Source: Rhodobiaceae bacterium
Lineage (GTDB): Bacteria > Pseudomonadota > Alphaproteobacteria > Parvibaculales > Parvibaculaceae
Direction of reading: 5' to 3'
DNA length: 64,000 nucleotides
Assembly: GCA_003330885.1 (NCBI GenBank)
Contig: CP030277.1
Coordinates: 2,356,001-2,420,000, forward strand
A program made the position numbers and the translations under genes. Shown piece after piece: positions 28,288-37,677 of this stretch (positions are counted from its first letter, which is position 1; the number at the start of each line of letters is the position of its first letter). A model generated the notes under the pieces. The model searched no databases and was not told where the DNA came from. It saw only the letters and a list, made by a program, of their open reading frames with translations.

Positions 28288-30375
28288 ATGGCCGCGATAA
28301 ATGACGTCGCTGATCTTTCAAATGAAGGCGACATTGCCGTTCTCACCCTTAATTCACCACCGGTGAATGCGCTTTCCGCAGGGGTCCGCGAAGGCATCCA
28401 CACAGGCATCGAAAAAGCGATTGCCGACGATAGCGTCAAAGCCATTGTCCTGATCTGCGAAGGCCGCACTTTCATTGCAGGCGCAGACATCACCGAATTC
28501 GGCAAAGCCCCCACAGGCCCCAGCCTCTTTGACGCTCAGAAAATGATCGAAGACGCACCTAAGCCAGTCGTCGCAGCCATTCACGGCACAGCGCTCGGCG
28601 GCGGTCTCGAAGTGGCACTCACCTGCCACTATCGCGTCGCTGTTCCCTCAGCCAAATGCGGCCTGCCTGAAGTGAACCTCGGCCTCCTGCCTGGTGCTGG
28701 TGGCACCCAGCGCCTGCCACGCATCGTGGGCCCTGAAAAAGCTGTTCAGATGGTGACATCTGGCATTCCAATGCCGGCCAAACAGTGTGCAGAAGTGGGC
28801 CTTGTCGATGAGCTTGCGGGCGAAGACAGCCTGCGTGCGGACGCCATCGCCTTCGCAAGCAAGATCGTTGCTGAAGGTCGTCCGCTCAAGAAAGTGCGCG
28901 ATTCAAACGAAAAAGTGGAAGCAGCCCGCGGCAAGCCGGAAATCTTCGACAACATCCGTAAGGCCATTGCACGGAAGACCCGTGGTTTCCTCGCACCGGA
29001 ATATAACATCCAGTGTATTGAAGCAGCCGTGAACCTGCCCTTCGATGAAGGCATCAAGGTTGAGCAGAAGCTCTTCGGCGAACTCATCACCGGCCCACAG
29101 TCAGCCGCTCAGCGCCATGTCTTCTTTGCAGAGCGTCAGGTGTGGAAGATCCCGGGCATTGCCAAAGACATTGAGCAGATCCCTGTCAAGAAAGTCGGCA
29201 TCATCGGCGCTGGCACCATGGGTGGCGGCATTTCCATGAACTTCGTCAATGCAGGCATTCCTGTGGTGATCGTCGAACGTGATCAGGCCCCACTTGATAA
29301 GGGCCTCGGCGTTATCCGCAAAAACTATGAGCGCACAGCGAGCAAAGGCCGCATCACGGCGGACGATGTAGAAACCCGTATGGGCCTTCTCTCCGGTGAT
29401 ACGGACATGAAGGCGCTTGCTGATTGCGACCTCATCATCGAAGCCGTGTTTGAAAACATGGACGTGAAGCAGGACATCTTCAAACAGCTTGATGAAATCT
29501 GTAAGCCCGGCGCGATCCTGGCGACCAACACGTCAGCGCTCAACATTGACGAGATTGCCAGCGTGACGAGCCGCCCAGAAGCTGTGATCGGCCTGCACTT
29601 CTTCTCACCAGCAAACGTTATGCGCCTGCTCGAAGTTGTGCGTGCAGACAAAACCTCTGATGCCGTGATCGCCACCTCCATGGCGATTGCCAAGAAGATC
29701 GGCAAGATCGCCGCTCTCGTCGGCGTTTGCCCGGGCTTTGTCGGCAACCGCATCCTGGCCCAGCGCCAGCGCGAAGCCAACAAGCTCATCATGGAAGGCG
29801 CGATGCCATGGGATGTGGACCGCGTCCTCTTCGACTTCGGTCTGCCTATGGGCCCGTTTGCCATGTCTGACCTTGCAGGTCTTGACCTTGGCTGGCGGAA
29901 AGAAACCTCGAACCCCGATGGCGTGCTTCGTGACCGTCTGGTAGAACTGGAACGCCGCGGCCAGAAGACCGGCAAGGGCTTCTACGATTATGACGAGAAC
30001 CGCACAGCGACCCCGTCCAAGGAAGTCGAAGACATCATCATCGAGTTCTCTGAGAAGACCCAGCACACCCGCCGGGATATCTCAGACGATGAGATCCTGG
30101 AGCGCTGCGTCTATCCAATGATCAATGAGGGCTTCAAAATCCTCGAAGAAGGCAAAGCGATCCGCGCCAGCGACATCGATATTGTCTGGATCAATGGCTA
30201 TGGATGGCCTGTCTATCGTGGCGGCCCCATGTTCTATGGCCAACAGATCGGCCTCGACAAAGTGCTCGCCAAAATGCAGGAGTTTGAAAAAGCCCACGGG
30301 CCAGAATTCAAACCATCTGCGCTTCTGGAACGCATGGTCTCCGAAGGCAAAAGCTACGGCGAGATGGGTTTTTAA
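28288..30375 (+). CDS. Bifunctional enoyl-CoA hydratase / 3-hydroxyacyl-CoA dehydrogenase (FadB/FadJ-like)
   Basis: This 695-residue protein carries out the second and third steps of fatty-acid beta-oxidation. The N-terminal crotonase domain shows [10 protein letters not shown] (oxyanion region) and the two catalytic Glu regions [10 protein letters not shown] and [16 protein letters not shown]. The NAD-binding domain begins with [16 protein letters not shown], and the C-terminal hydroxyacyl-CoA dehydrogenase domain contains [15 protein letters not shown]. The frame extends upstream to 28135 through the repeat, but ATG 28288 has GGGAG at good spacing and matches the family N-terminus. No thiolase gene is adjacent. 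A strong terminator follows at 30403. Confidence 0.95.
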   Translation: MAAINDVADLSNEGDIAVLTLNSPPVNALSAGVREGIHTGIEKAIADDSVKAIVLICEGRTFIAGADITEFGKAPTGPSLFDAQKMIEDAPKPVVAAIHGTALGGGLEVALTCHYRVAVPSAKCGLPEVNLGLLPGAGGTQRLPRIVGPEKAVQMVTSGIPMPAKQCAEVGLVDELAGEDSLRADAIAFASKIVAEGRPLKKVRDSNEKVEAARGKPEIFDNIRKAIARKTRGFLAPEYNIQCIEAAVNLPFDEGIKVEQKLFGELITGPQSAAQRHVFFAERQVWKIPGIAKDIEQIPVKKVGIIGAGTMGGGISMNFVNAGIPVVIVERDQAPLDKGLGVIRKNYERTASKGRITADDVETRMGLLSGDTDMKALADCDLIIEAVFENMDVKQDIFKQLDEICKPGAILATNTSALNIDEIASVTSRPEAVIGLHFFSPANVMRLLEVVRADKTSDAVIATSMAIAKKIGKIAALVGVCPGFVGNRILAQRQREANKLIMEGAMPWDVDRVLFDFGLPMGPFAMSDLAGLDLGWRKETSNPDGVLRDRLVELERRGQKTGKGFYDYDENRTATPSKEVEDIIIEFSEKTQHTRRDISDDEILERCVYPMINEGFKILEEGKAIRASDIDIVWINGYGWPVYRGGPMFYGQQIGLDKVLAKMQEFEKAHGPEFKPSALLERMVSEGKSYGEMGF

Positions 30376-30402
30376 ACCCGTCTCCAACTACTGACGAAAT
30401 CA

Positions 30403-30431
30403 GGGCGCTTGGGAAACCAAGCGCCCTTTTT
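30403..30431 (+). terminator. Rho-independent terminator after the FadB/FadJ-like gene
   Basis: Stem GGGCGCTTGG (30403-30412), GAAA loop, CCAAGCGCCC (30417-30426), then TTTTT. It lies 27 bases after the stop codon. Confidence 0.95.
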
Positions 30432-30454
30432 GCTGGCACGGTCGCGCAGACCGC

Positions 30455-31006
30455 CTAAACCAGCTCGTTCGAGAACAGAAAGTAGCCTGCGAACAAAATG
30501 AGGAGCAGGCCAATCACAGCGACGGTGCCTCTGACCCAGACCTTGTTGGAGATCGCCCCTATGGCATAAAGGGCGCCACCGACATAAAAGGGAAGACTTT
30601 GAGCGTCGAATCCCGTGCTCTCATTGTTGTGCACCAACGCCATGAGCGTAAAAAAGGTCGTCATACCTGAGACTACAAAATACGATCGAGCCGTCTTATC
30701 GAAATGATCTCTCCAATTCTCGATCTGTGCCGGTTCATTCGTAGACAGAATATAGGCACGCAAAACGAGTGATGCTGCACCCGCTAGCGAAGACATGTAG
30801 GCAAGATAGGTAGGGTCTTCCCCAATGTTATCTTTGAAGGCCCAGAGAAAGTGCGCGCAGTAGACTAAGGTGGACCACAAAAACACCTGCGGTATCCAAT
30901 AGCGCCCTGGACTGACCGTCGCGTGATAGAGCCCTTTAACACTATGAACGAACGCCGTTGCCAGGATCATGCTGATCCCGATCAGGAGCAGTTCAAATTC
31001 TGCCAT
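30455..31006 (-). CDS. Unrecognised polytopic membrane protein
   Basis: The 183-residue protein has about five or six hydrophobic segments (for example LLLIGISMILATAFVHSV, VFLWSTLVYCAHFLWAF, VRGTVAVIGLLLILFAGYFLF) and no signature motif I recognise. It probably sits in the inner membrane. An AT-rich inverted repeat with 16-bp arms begins 6 bases upstream of its start codon and may control it. It converges with the terminator of the FadB/FadJ-like gene. Confidence 0.75.
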   Translation of the reverse strand: MAEFELLLIGISMILATAFVHSVKGLYHATVSPGRYWIPQVFLWSTLVYCAHFLWAFKDNIGEDPTYLAYMSSLAGAASLVLRAYILSTNEPAQIENWRDHFDKTARSYFVVSGMTTFFTLMALVHNNESTGFDAQSLPFYVGGALYAIGAISNKVWVRGTVAVIGLLLILFAGYFLFSNELV

Positions 31007-31011
31007 GACTC

Positions 31012-31058
31012 AACTTTCTTATTATTATTGGCCGACCAGTTTTAATAATAAGAAAGTT
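31012..31058. promoter_or_regulatory. AT-rich perfect inverted repeat upstream of the membrane-protein gene
   Basis: AACTTTCTTATTATTA (31012-31027) is exactly complementary in reverse to 31043-31058, with a 15-base spacer. It lies directly before the leftward gene starting at 31006 and covers the likely ribosome-binding and promoter zone. It could be an operator or a 5' mRNA hairpin that affects translation. No T run marks it as a terminator. Confidence 0.6.
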
Positions 31059-31142
31059 TTACAACATTAGATATAGACGATTGCGGATCAGCAGTCCTTA
31101 TACCGTTCTTCGAGAATGGCCATCTTTGCGATGGAACTGCCC

Positions 31143-31940
31143 CTAACCCTTCACCGCCCGGAGCGTGTACATGAACGGCAGGTTGGTGCAGTCCGCAGGC
31201 ATCTTGTAGAGGCCATTGCCCGCGTCTTCCAGAACATCCCAAACCTTCACCATATGCGTGTCGTGCTCTTTGAGCTCTGTAATGCGGAGCCCCGCCTTGA
31301 TAAGCGCGGTCACGACTTCGCCAAGCGGATGGTTCCACTGCACCGTGTCATTATGTTCTGTCACAGCATCCGGGTCCGCATAGGACCCCGCCTCATGCAG
31401 TGCCAGGCCGTGCTTAGGTGTGAAATAATCATAACCCGGTTTGAAGTCCTCATCCCAGATCCACTCGGTCGGGTGAAACTCCACAAAGTAAAACTCCCCA
31501 CCCGGCTTCATGAGGTCCGCCATGACCTGTGCCCAGGCGTCAATGTCTGGCAGCCAGCAGATGGCGCCGATGCCTGTATAGACAATGTCATATTGACGGC
31601 CGAGAACCTTTGCCGCGTCATAAACGTTTGAGACGACAAACTCCGCTTCCACACCAATCTCTGTCGCAATCTCCCGCGCCCCTTCAATCGCCGTCTCTGA
31701 AAAGTCGAGCCCCGTGACTTTGGCTCCCGCCCGCGCCCAGGAGAGCGTATCGAGCCCGAAGTGACATTGCAGATGGACCAACTCTTTGCCGGTCACGTCC
31801 CCAATGGCGTCCAATTCGCCATTTACGAGCGACGAGCGACCTGCCCGGAACGCGTCCATGTCATACATGGAGGAGCGCACATGGATCGGTGCCCGCTCAT
31901 TCCAGCTTGCCTTATTGAGCTCCAGCCATTGGTCGGTCAT
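31143..31940 (-). CDS. Class I SAM-dependent methyltransferase
   Basis: The 265-residue Rossmann-fold methyltransferase has an SAM-binding motif I region LVHLQCHFGLDTLSWA, motif II acidic position VTGLDFS, and a later KPGGEFYFVEFHP. It starts MTDQWLELNKASWNERA, a beginning common in small-molecule methyltransferases of this type. ATG 31940 was chosen over ATG 31967 because AAGG lies 5 bases before it and the longer form would run into the intergenic repeat. Substrate unknown. Confidence 0.88.
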   Translation of the reverse strand: MTDQWLELNKASWNERAPIHVRSSMYDMDAFRAGRSSLVNGELDAIGDVTGKELVHLQCHFGLDTLSWARAGAKVTGLDFSETAIEGAREIATEIGVEAEFVVSNVYDAAKVLGRQYDIVYTGIGAICWLPDIDAWAQVMADLMKPGGEFYFVEFHPTEWIWDEDFKPGYDYFTPKHGLALHEAGSYADPDAVTEHNDTVQWNHPLGEVVTALIKAGLRITELKEHDTHMVKVWDVLEDAGNGLYKMPADCTNLPFMYTLRAVKG

Positions 31941-31961
31941 TGCACCTTCATTCCCTACACT

Positions 31962-32041
31962 TGTCATTCTCGGGCTTGACCCGAGAATCCATGGTGAGCT
32001 GAGAAGCTCTATGGACCCTCGTGTCGAGCACGAGGGTGACA
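31962..32041. repeat. Alphaproteobacterial intergenic double-hairpin repeat
   Basis: It begins TGTCATTCTCGGGCTTGACC and ends GAGCACGAGGGTGACA. It contains two hairpins, CTCGGGCTTGACCCGAG and CCTCGTGTCGAGCACGAGG, joined by AATCCATGG...CTATGGAC. This is the familiar repeat found between genes in many alphaproteobacteria. It sits upstream of the methyltransferase gene. Confidence 0.88.
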
Positions 32042-32109
32042 GTTTTTGTGTTGAAAAACACCTTTCTATTCAAACTAGATCGGCGCGGATTAGCCCCGAA
32101 GGTGACAAC

Positions 32110-32138
32110 AAAAAAACCCGGATGCTTTCACACCCGGG
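32110..32138 (-). terminator. Rho-independent terminator after the nitronate monooxygenase gene
   Basis: On the minus strand CCCGGGTG pairs with CATCCGGG (one G-U pair), with loop TGAAAG, followed by seven T. It lies about 90 bases after the stop codon of the leftward gene. Confidence 0.85.
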
Positions 32139-32229
32139 CTCTTGTTCTTGTCACGCATCCGGACGGAAAACCGCCACCCTTACTAACCAGAGGCACTTTT
32201 CCTGGATGCGTTCCGAAGTCCTGAGACTA

Positions 32230-33204
32230 TTAAGACGCGAACTGCTGCATCCGGCCTTTGATGATCTCTTCGGCTTCGCGCACGATGCCACCAACAAGCT
32301 CTTCGCAGGTTGGAATGTCGTGAATGAGGCCAGCAACCATGCCGCAGGACCAAGCGCCCGCTTCCATTGTGCCTTCCTGCATGATCTGCGGGTAGACACC
32401 ACCAACAAACTCAGCAACATCTTCAATGGTTGTTGCGTCGCCCTTTTCCTTTTCAACCGCGAGCATTTTCTCTACAGCTGGGTTGGTGAGCACGCGTTCC
32501 GTGTTCCGCAGCGGGCGCATGACAAGGCGCGTGTCGAGCTCGGTCGCATCAATCAGCGCCTGTTTCACGTTCTGGTGCACAGGAGCTTCTTTCGTCGCGA
32601 TGAAGCGCGTGCCCATATTGATGCCATCGGCACCAAGAGCGAGAGCCGCAACCAGCTGCTGGGCATTGCCCATGCCACCAGAAGCAACGAACGGGATCTT
32701 CAACTCTTCAGCCGCGCGTGGCAGCAGGATCATGTTCGGGATGTCATCTTCACCCGGGTGACCACCACATTCAAAACCGTCAACGCTTACCGCATCACAA
32801 CCAATGCGCTCTGCTTTCAGCGAGTGGCGCACAGACGTACATTTGTGAATGACCTTGATGCCCGCTTCTTTCAGCGCTGGCAGATAGGCTTCTGGCGACC
32901 GGCCAGCGGTTTCCACGATCTTCACACCACCATCAATGATCGCTTTGATGTAGCCCGGGTAATCAGGTGCTGCGAAGCCCGGCAGGAAAGTGAGGTTCAC
33001 ACCGAACGGCTTGTCGGTCATGCCCTTACATTTCTCAATCTCTTTGGCGAGATCTTCCGGCGTGCGCTGGGTGAGGCCGGTGATGATGCCAAGGCCGCCT
33101 GCATTGGATACAGCCGCTGCCATTTCAGCAAAGCCGACATAGTGCATGCCGCCCTGAATGACGGGATGCTCGATACCGAACATTTCAGTGATTTTCGTTT
33201 TCAT
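32230..33204 (-). CDS. Nitronate monooxygenase family flavoprotein
   Basis: The 324-residue TIM-barrel FMN enzyme belongs to the nitronate monooxygenase / 2-nitropropane dioxygenase group. Visible family motifs are IEHPVIQGGMHYVG, AVSNAGGLGIITG, DAVSVDGFECGGHPG and FVASGGMGNAQQLVAALALGADGINMGTRF (read in two parts). Members oxidise alkyl nitronates; related enzymes act on enoyl-ACP or as NADH:quinone reductases, so the substrate is uncertain. ATG 33204 has GGAGAG upstream, so the extension to 33261 is rejected. Confidence 0.9.
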   Translation of the reverse strand: MKTKITEMFGIEHPVIQGGMHYVGFAEMAAAVSNAGGLGIITGLTQRTPEDLAKEIEKCKGMTDKPFGVNLTFLPGFAAPDYPGYIKAIIDGGVKIVETAGRSPEAYLPALKEAGIKVIHKCTSVRHSLKAERIGCDAVSVDGFECGGHPGEDDIPNMILLPRAAEELKIPFVASGGMGNAQQLVAALALGADGINMGTRFIATKEAPVHQNVKQALIDATELDTRLVMRPLRNTERVLTNPAVEKMLAVEKEKGDATTIEDVAEFVGGVYPQIMQEGTMEAGAWSCGMVAGLIHDIPTCEELVGGIVREAEEIIKGRMQQFAS

Positions 33205-33333
33205 GTGGCTCTCCCTGCCAAAACTTGTCTTCAATTTGATGCGGAGTATGACCAAACTCACCAGGCAAGGCGAGTCATTCCCTGATCGGAAATGACAAGG
33301 AATCTGATCAAATTTGGACGGGGTCGTCCTTGA

Positions 33334-34557
33334 TTACCGACGCAGTTGCGCCAGAAGGGCCGCCGTTGGATAGCCATCCGCAGGCAGACCCTGCGCCAGT
33401 TGCCAATTCCGCAGCGCCTTACGGCTGTTCCCGCCGATAATGCCGTCGACGCCGCCCGTGTCATACCCTTTGGAGGTGAGCAGACGCTGAAGTTCCTGAC
33501 GCTCCGTACGCCCCAGCGGGCGATCATCCGTTGGCCAGCTGCCGACAATTTGCCCCTTCCCGCGAAAGCGGTCCGCCAGCAGGTTCACCGCCAGCGCATA
33601 GGACGTGGAATTATTGTAACGCAGGATCGTGCGGAAATTGTTCCGTACCAAAAAGGCGGGGCCCTTGTGCCCTGCCGGCAGGATGAGGCGGGCTTTCAGA
33701 TCATCACGCCGAAGCGCCCCGCCCTGCGCGCCTGTAATGCCCAACGCCGCCCACTCACCCATCGTCTTCTCAACGCGGGCATCCGCGAGCGCATAATCGA
33801 AATTGCGGGGCAGTTTCACTTCGCCCCCCCAGGTATCGCCGGTCTGAAAGCCGGATTGGGCGAGATAGTTTCCCGCCGATCCCAACGCGTCGCCAATCGT
33901 ATTCCAGATGTCCCGCTTACCATCGCCATTAAAGTCGACAGCATGCGCGTTATAGGTTGTCGGAATAAACTGCGTGTGGCCCATGGCACCCGCCCAGGAG
34001 CCTGTCATCGCTTCCGGCGTGATGTCGCCCCGTTGCAAAATCTTCAGCGCTGCGAGCAACTGCTCACGTCCGAACTTGGTACGCCGCCCATCATACGCCA
34101 ATGTCGAGAGCGCCTGGGTCACTCTGTGATTGCCCATGAAAGCGCCATAGCCGGTTTCCAGGCCCCAGATCGCGACCAGCACTTCCTTGTCGACGCCATA
34201 CCGCTCTTCAAGCCGCCCAAGCAATGTCGGATAGGTTCGAAGCTTCTCCTGGCCGTTCGCGACGCGCGTATCGGAGATAGCTGACGCCAGATAGTCCCAA
34301 ACGGGGCGCACAAATTCCGGCTGGTTATTGTTCGCATCCACCACTTTCGGGTCAGGCCGCACACCCCGCATCGCCCGGTCAAAAACCGGACCCGAAATGC
34401 CAGCGGTCAGCGCCTCCTGGCGGAAGTCGGTCAACCAGCTCGCAAAGGCTTCATCGACAAATCCCGGCGGCGGATTGGGGAGCGGCGCAGAAGCGATCGC
34501 CGGAGACACAATTGAGACACAAAAACCCGCAAAAAGAAGGTACAAACCCCGAAACAT
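33334..34557 (-). CDS. Lytic murein transglycosylase (MltB family) with peptidoglycan-binding domain
   Basis: The 407-residue periplasmic enzyme cleaves the glycan strand of peptidoglycan to 1,6-anhydro ends. The signal peptide is MFRGLYLLFAGFCVSIV...AIASA. The catalytic Glu lies in AIWGLETGYGAFMG, with GSWAGAMGHTQFIPTTY and DFNGDGKRDIW typical of the MltB group. The C-terminal ~60 residues form a peptidoglycan_binding_1 domain (LQRLLTSKGYDTGGVDGIIG). ATG 34557 was chosen because GAGG lies 8 bases before it and it gives a proper signal peptide. It is divergent from the VanZ-like gene. Confidence 0.93.
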   Translation of the reverse strand: MFRGLYLLFAGFCVSIVSPAIASAPLPNPPPGFVDEAFASWLTDFRQEALTAGISGPVFDRAMRGVRPDPKVVDANNNQPEFVRPVWDYLASAISDTRVANGQEKLRTYPTLLGRLEERYGVDKEVLVAIWGLETGYGAFMGNHRVTQALSTLAYDGRRTKFGREQLLAALKILQRGDITPEAMTGSWAGAMGHTQFIPTTYNAHAVDFNGDGKRDIWNTIGDALGSAGNYLAQSGFQTGDTWGGEVKLPRNFDYALADARVEKTMGEWAALGITGAQGGALRRDDLKARLILPAGHKGPAFLVRNNFRTILRYNNSTSYALAVNLLADRFRGKGQIVGSWPTDDRPLGRTERQELQRLLTSKGYDTGGVDGIIGGNSRKALRNWQLAQGLPADGYPTAALLAQLRR

Positions 34558-34616
34558 GCACATATCCTCATGGCAATGATACGAACCGCTAACGCTTTCC
34601 TCCGACAATAAAGCCT

Positions 34617-35063
34617 ATGACCGTGGAAAACGACAGAGATAATCACCCACAAGCAGGCGTCGCTGCTGCGCGCGGCATAATCCTGCCTTCCTCAACCTCC
34701 CAAAAACGTCTCGCACTTGTGGGTTGGGCTCTCATGATGGGTTTGATCGCCGCTCTTTCAGTATGGCCGGAAGGTGTTGTGTCCGACCGTCACCATCTCG
34801 ACAAGGTGGGGCATTTCACCGCCTACGCGGCACTGGCCTTTCTGCCAGCTCTTTTTGCATCGTCGCTCCGCCAGGTCCTCATCATTGCATCAGGAATTTG
34901 CCTTATCGGCCTAGGTTTGGAAGCAGCGCAAATGCTCCTCCCAGGACGCGTCCCATCGCTGCTTGATACTGCAGCTAATCTGGCAGGCGCTATTGCTGGC
35001 ACTGGCGCGGGCTTTGTCGCGCGCCCTCTGCTCAAGCAAGTCTTGAGAGAGTTTAGCGCCTAA
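34617..35063 (+). CDS. VanZ-like small membrane protein
   Basis: The 148-residue protein has three or four transmembrane helices and the VanZ-type motifs DKVGHFTAYAALAFLP and EAAQMLLPGRVPSLLDTAAN, followed by AGAIAG. VanZ-like proteins are common near polysaccharide genes; no biochemical role is well settled. The first ~28 residues are polar, so the true start could lie further in. Its 3' end overlaps the convergent manC-like gene by 4 bases. Confidence 0.83.
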   Translation: MTVENDRDNHPQAGVAAARGIILPSSTSQKRLALVGWALMMGLIAALSVWPEGVVSDRHHLDKVGHFTAYAALAFLPALFASSLRQVLIIASGICLIGLGLEAAQMLLPGRVPSLLDTAANLAGAIAGTGAGFVARPLLKQVLREFSA

Positions 35064-36487
35064 TTTTCTTCGGCGACACGCCCATACACATCATCGAAGC
35101 GCACGATATCGTCTTCCCCGAAATAGGCCCCGGTCTGAACCTCAATAATACTGAGCGGCTCACTGGTCAGATTTCTCAGGCGGTGCTTTGTCTCAACAGG
35201 AATGTAAACAGACTCATTGGCGCGCAAAGTCTGCACCTTGTCACCGACCGTCACTTCTGCTTCGCCGCTGACCACAACCCAATGCTCTGAGCGCTTGTGA
35301 TGCATCTGAAGGGAAAGAGAGGCCCCAGGTTTGACCATCAGATGTTTGACCTGGTGTGTCTCTCCCTGATCAAGCCCTTCATAGAAACCCCAGGGTCGAT
35401 AAACTTTTGTATGCGCGTGATGCTCGCTGCGCCCGGCCGACGCGATGTCTTTCACAAGAAGCTTCACATCCTGGACCCGGTCGCGCGGTGAAATCATCAC
35501 CACATCGCCGGTCTCAACAACCACAAGGTCTTTAACACCCACGGCCGCGATCAGATTGTTTTCTGCCCGGATGTAACTGTTTTCAGCGTCCAACTGTAGA
35601 ACATCGCCCGCCAGCACATTTCCGGCTTTGTCCTTCTGCCCTATCTCCCAAAGCGCTGACCAGCTGCCAATGTCACTCCAATCCATATCCACGGGGATCA
35701 CAGCGGCTGACTTGGTATGCTCCATCACTGCATAGTCGATGGAATCTGATGGGCACTTGCCAAACGCTGCTTCGTCCAGCCGGAAGAAGTCATAGTCCGT
35801 CGCCCCACATTTAACGGCTTCTGCCGCATGAGTGCGAATGTCAGCGCAATGTTCAGCCATTTCCGCAAGGATTTGATCGGCCCGGAACATGAAAATGCCA
35901 GCATTCCAGTAATACCCACCTTCGTTCAGATAGTCCTGAGCCGTTTCTGCTGATGGCTTCTCGACAAATCGAGCAACATCACGTCCACGGCTTCCGGCAA
36001 GCTCATCGCCCTCTTTGATGTACCCATACCCTGTCTCAGGCCCCGTTGGGATCACACCAAACGTGACAAGACGACCGTCAGCCGCAAGCTTGGTTCCTTC
36101 GTCGATCGCCGACCGGAAAGCTGCCTGGTCGCCAATATGATGGTCAGCTGGCAGGATCAGCAGCACAGCATCCTTGTCATGCGTGAGCGCAATTTCAGCA
36201 GCCACCGCAGCCGCCGGCGCCGTATTCCGCCCCATAGGCTCCAGCACATGAACCAGAGATGCCATCCCCAATTCCTGCATTTGGGCCGCGATGATGAACC
36301 TGTGTTCTTCATTGGAAATGATCATTGGCGGCGCAAAAACTGAGCCGTCAGTCACCCGGTCAGCGGTTTCCTGCAACATGGCTCGTTCAGAGACCAAGGG
36401 CAGCAATTGCTTTGGGTAGAGCGCGCGCGACGTCGGCCACAAACGCGACCCCACGCCCCCAGACAAAATGACGGGGAATACCTTCAT
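35060..36487 (-). CDS. manC: Mannose-1-phosphate guanylyltransferase / mannose-6-phosphate isomerase
   Basis: This 475-residue bifunctional enzyme makes GDP-mannose for surface polysaccharides. The nucleotidyltransferase N-terminus shows PVILSGGVGSRLWPTSR, with the product-binding FVEKPS in the middle. The C-terminal cupin of the type II isomerase contains the RPWGFYEGLD segment and HKRSEHWVVVSGEAEV (metal site). The arrangement and length match ManC/AlgA/XanB. The overlap of 4 bases with the VanZ-like gene is tail to tail, so they are not co-transcribed. Confidence 0.95.
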   Translation of the reverse strand: MKVFPVILSGGVGSRLWPTSRALYPKQLLPLVSERAMLQETADRVTDGSVFAPPMIISNEEHRFIIAAQMQELGMASLVHVLEPMGRNTAPAAAVAAEIALTHDKDAVLLILPADHHIGDQAAFRSAIDEGTKLAADGRLVTFGVIPTGPETGYGYIKEGDELAGSRGRDVARFVEKPSAETAQDYLNEGGYYWNAGIFMFRADQILAEMAEHCADIRTHAAEAVKCGATDYDFFRLDEAAFGKCPSDSIDYAVMEHTKSAAVIPVDMDWSDIGSWSALWEIGQKDKAGNVLAGDVLQLDAENSYIRAENNLIAAVGVKDLVVVETGDVVMISPRDRVQDVKLLVKDIASAGRSEHHAHTKVYRPWGFYEGLDQGETHQVKHLMVKPGASLSLQMHHKRSEHWVVVSGEAEVTVGDKVQTLRANESVYIPVETKHRLRNLTSEPLSIIEVQTGAYFGEDDIVRFDDVYGRVAEEN

Positions 36488-36792
36488 CGTCAGAACTCTC
36501 CAAATCGGACAGAAAACCGGCCCCTACAGCCTGCCGCGCACACTACCCCATCCCTCCCGCAAACGGGAAGCCCAAGCTGGCGATCCGGACCGGATTGAGC
36601 GGACAGTTAGCAAATGTCGTTAACTCGCGGGCGTCCAGCTCCAAATTTTGTGCATATTGCCCGTGAAAAACGGTCTGACCGCAGATTTACGTCACAATTT
36701 GGTAGGTCGTTGATTGTAAAGTTCCAGCAACCGCGTACGGCGGATATGCGAAACGTCGCCCTCGAGCGACGAAGTGATGCGAGGCCAGAGAA
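36488..36792. other. Divergent intergenic region between manC and galU
   Basis: No gene was found in these 305 bases. The region must carry the leftward manC and rightward galU promoters. A short palindrome ATCCGG-A-CCGGAT occurs at about 36583-36595. No other clear regulatory site is visible. Confidence 0.5.
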
Positions 36793-37677
36793 TTGACGTC
36801 CAAAATCAGAAAAGTTGTCTTCCCTGTAGCCGGGTTGGGCAGCCGGTTCCTGCCAGCCACAAAGTCCATTCCCAAGGAAATGCTCCCGATCGTCGACCGC
36901 CCGCTAATCGACTACGCGGTTGAAGAAGCTCGACAGGCTGGCATTGAGCATTTCATCTTCATCACTGGTCGCGGCAAGGGGGCAATCGAAGACTATTTCG
37001 ACCACGCTTTTGAGCTTGAGACGACGTTGAACGAAAGAAGCAAGAAGGATGCATTGGAGGTCCTCTCGACTACGCAACTCCGCCACGGGGCAGCAAGTTT
37101 CGTACGCCAGCAGCAACCGCTCGGCCTCGGGCATGCCATCTGGTGCGCGCGCGACATTATTGGCGACGATCCCTTCGCGGTTGTCCTGCCGGACGAGATG
37201 GTCCGCCACGAGCGCGGCTGTCTTGCGCAGATGGTGGATGCATGGAACGAAAAAGGCGGCAACATTGTCGCTGTCGCCGAAGTTCCCGATGATCAAACTT
37301 TTCAGTACGGAATCGTCGCGCCAGGGGCCGATGATGGCCGGGTGGCGGAAGTAAAAGGGCTGGTGGAGAAACCGGCAGCAGGCACAGCACCGTCAAATCT
37401 TGCGATGACAGGGCGCTATATTCTCTCACCCGAAGTCTTTGAAAAACTCAAAGAAGGCAATCTGGGTGCGGGCGGCGAGATTCAGCTGACCGATGCCATG
37501 GCGGAAACCATTGGCAATGTGCCCTTCCACGCTGTTCGGTTCGAAGGAGAACGCTTCGACTGCGGCGACAAGGCTGGGTACTTAGCGGCAAATTTGGCTT
37601 ATGGCCTGGCAAGAGAAGATATTGGTCCACGGCTCGTTGAGTTGATGCCGCAACTCAACAATGGCTTAAAGAGCTGA
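36793..37677 (+). CDS. galU: UTP-glucose-1-phosphate uridylyltransferase
   Basis: The 294-residue enzyme makes UDP-glucose for lipopolysaccharide, capsule and glycolipid synthesis. Family motifs are KVVFPVAGLGSRFLPATKS (nucleotide binding, with IPKEMLPIVDRP after it), VVLPDEM and GLVEKPAAG, and ERFDCGDKAGYL near the end. The start appears to be TTG at 36793, with GAGG upstream, because no ATG precedes the conserved N-terminus. Its last 12 bases overlap the end of the convergent barrel gene. Confidence 0.95.
   Translation: MTSKIRKVVFPVAGLGSRFLPATKSIPKEMLPIVDRPLIDYAVEEARQAGIEHFIFITGRGKGAIEDYFDHAFELETTLNERSKKDALEVLSTTQLRHGAASFVRQQQPLGLGHAIWCARDIIGDDPFAVVLPDEMVRHERGCLAQMVDAWNEKGGNIVAVAEVPDDQTFQYGIVAPGADDGRVAEVKGLVEKPAAGTAPSNLAMTGRYILSPEVFEKLKEGNLGAGGEIQLTDAMAETIGNVPFHAVRFEGERFDCGDKAGYLAANLAYGLAREDIGPRLVELMPQLNNGLKS

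Noticed and set aside
31786-33285. A 499-codon open frame on the plus strand
   Set aside because: It runs antisense over the methyltransferase start, the intergenic repeat and the whole nitronate monooxygenase gene; its protein has no family features.
33346-34284. A 312-codon open frame on the plus strand
   Set aside because: It is antisense to the lytic transglycosylase gene and shows no motif.
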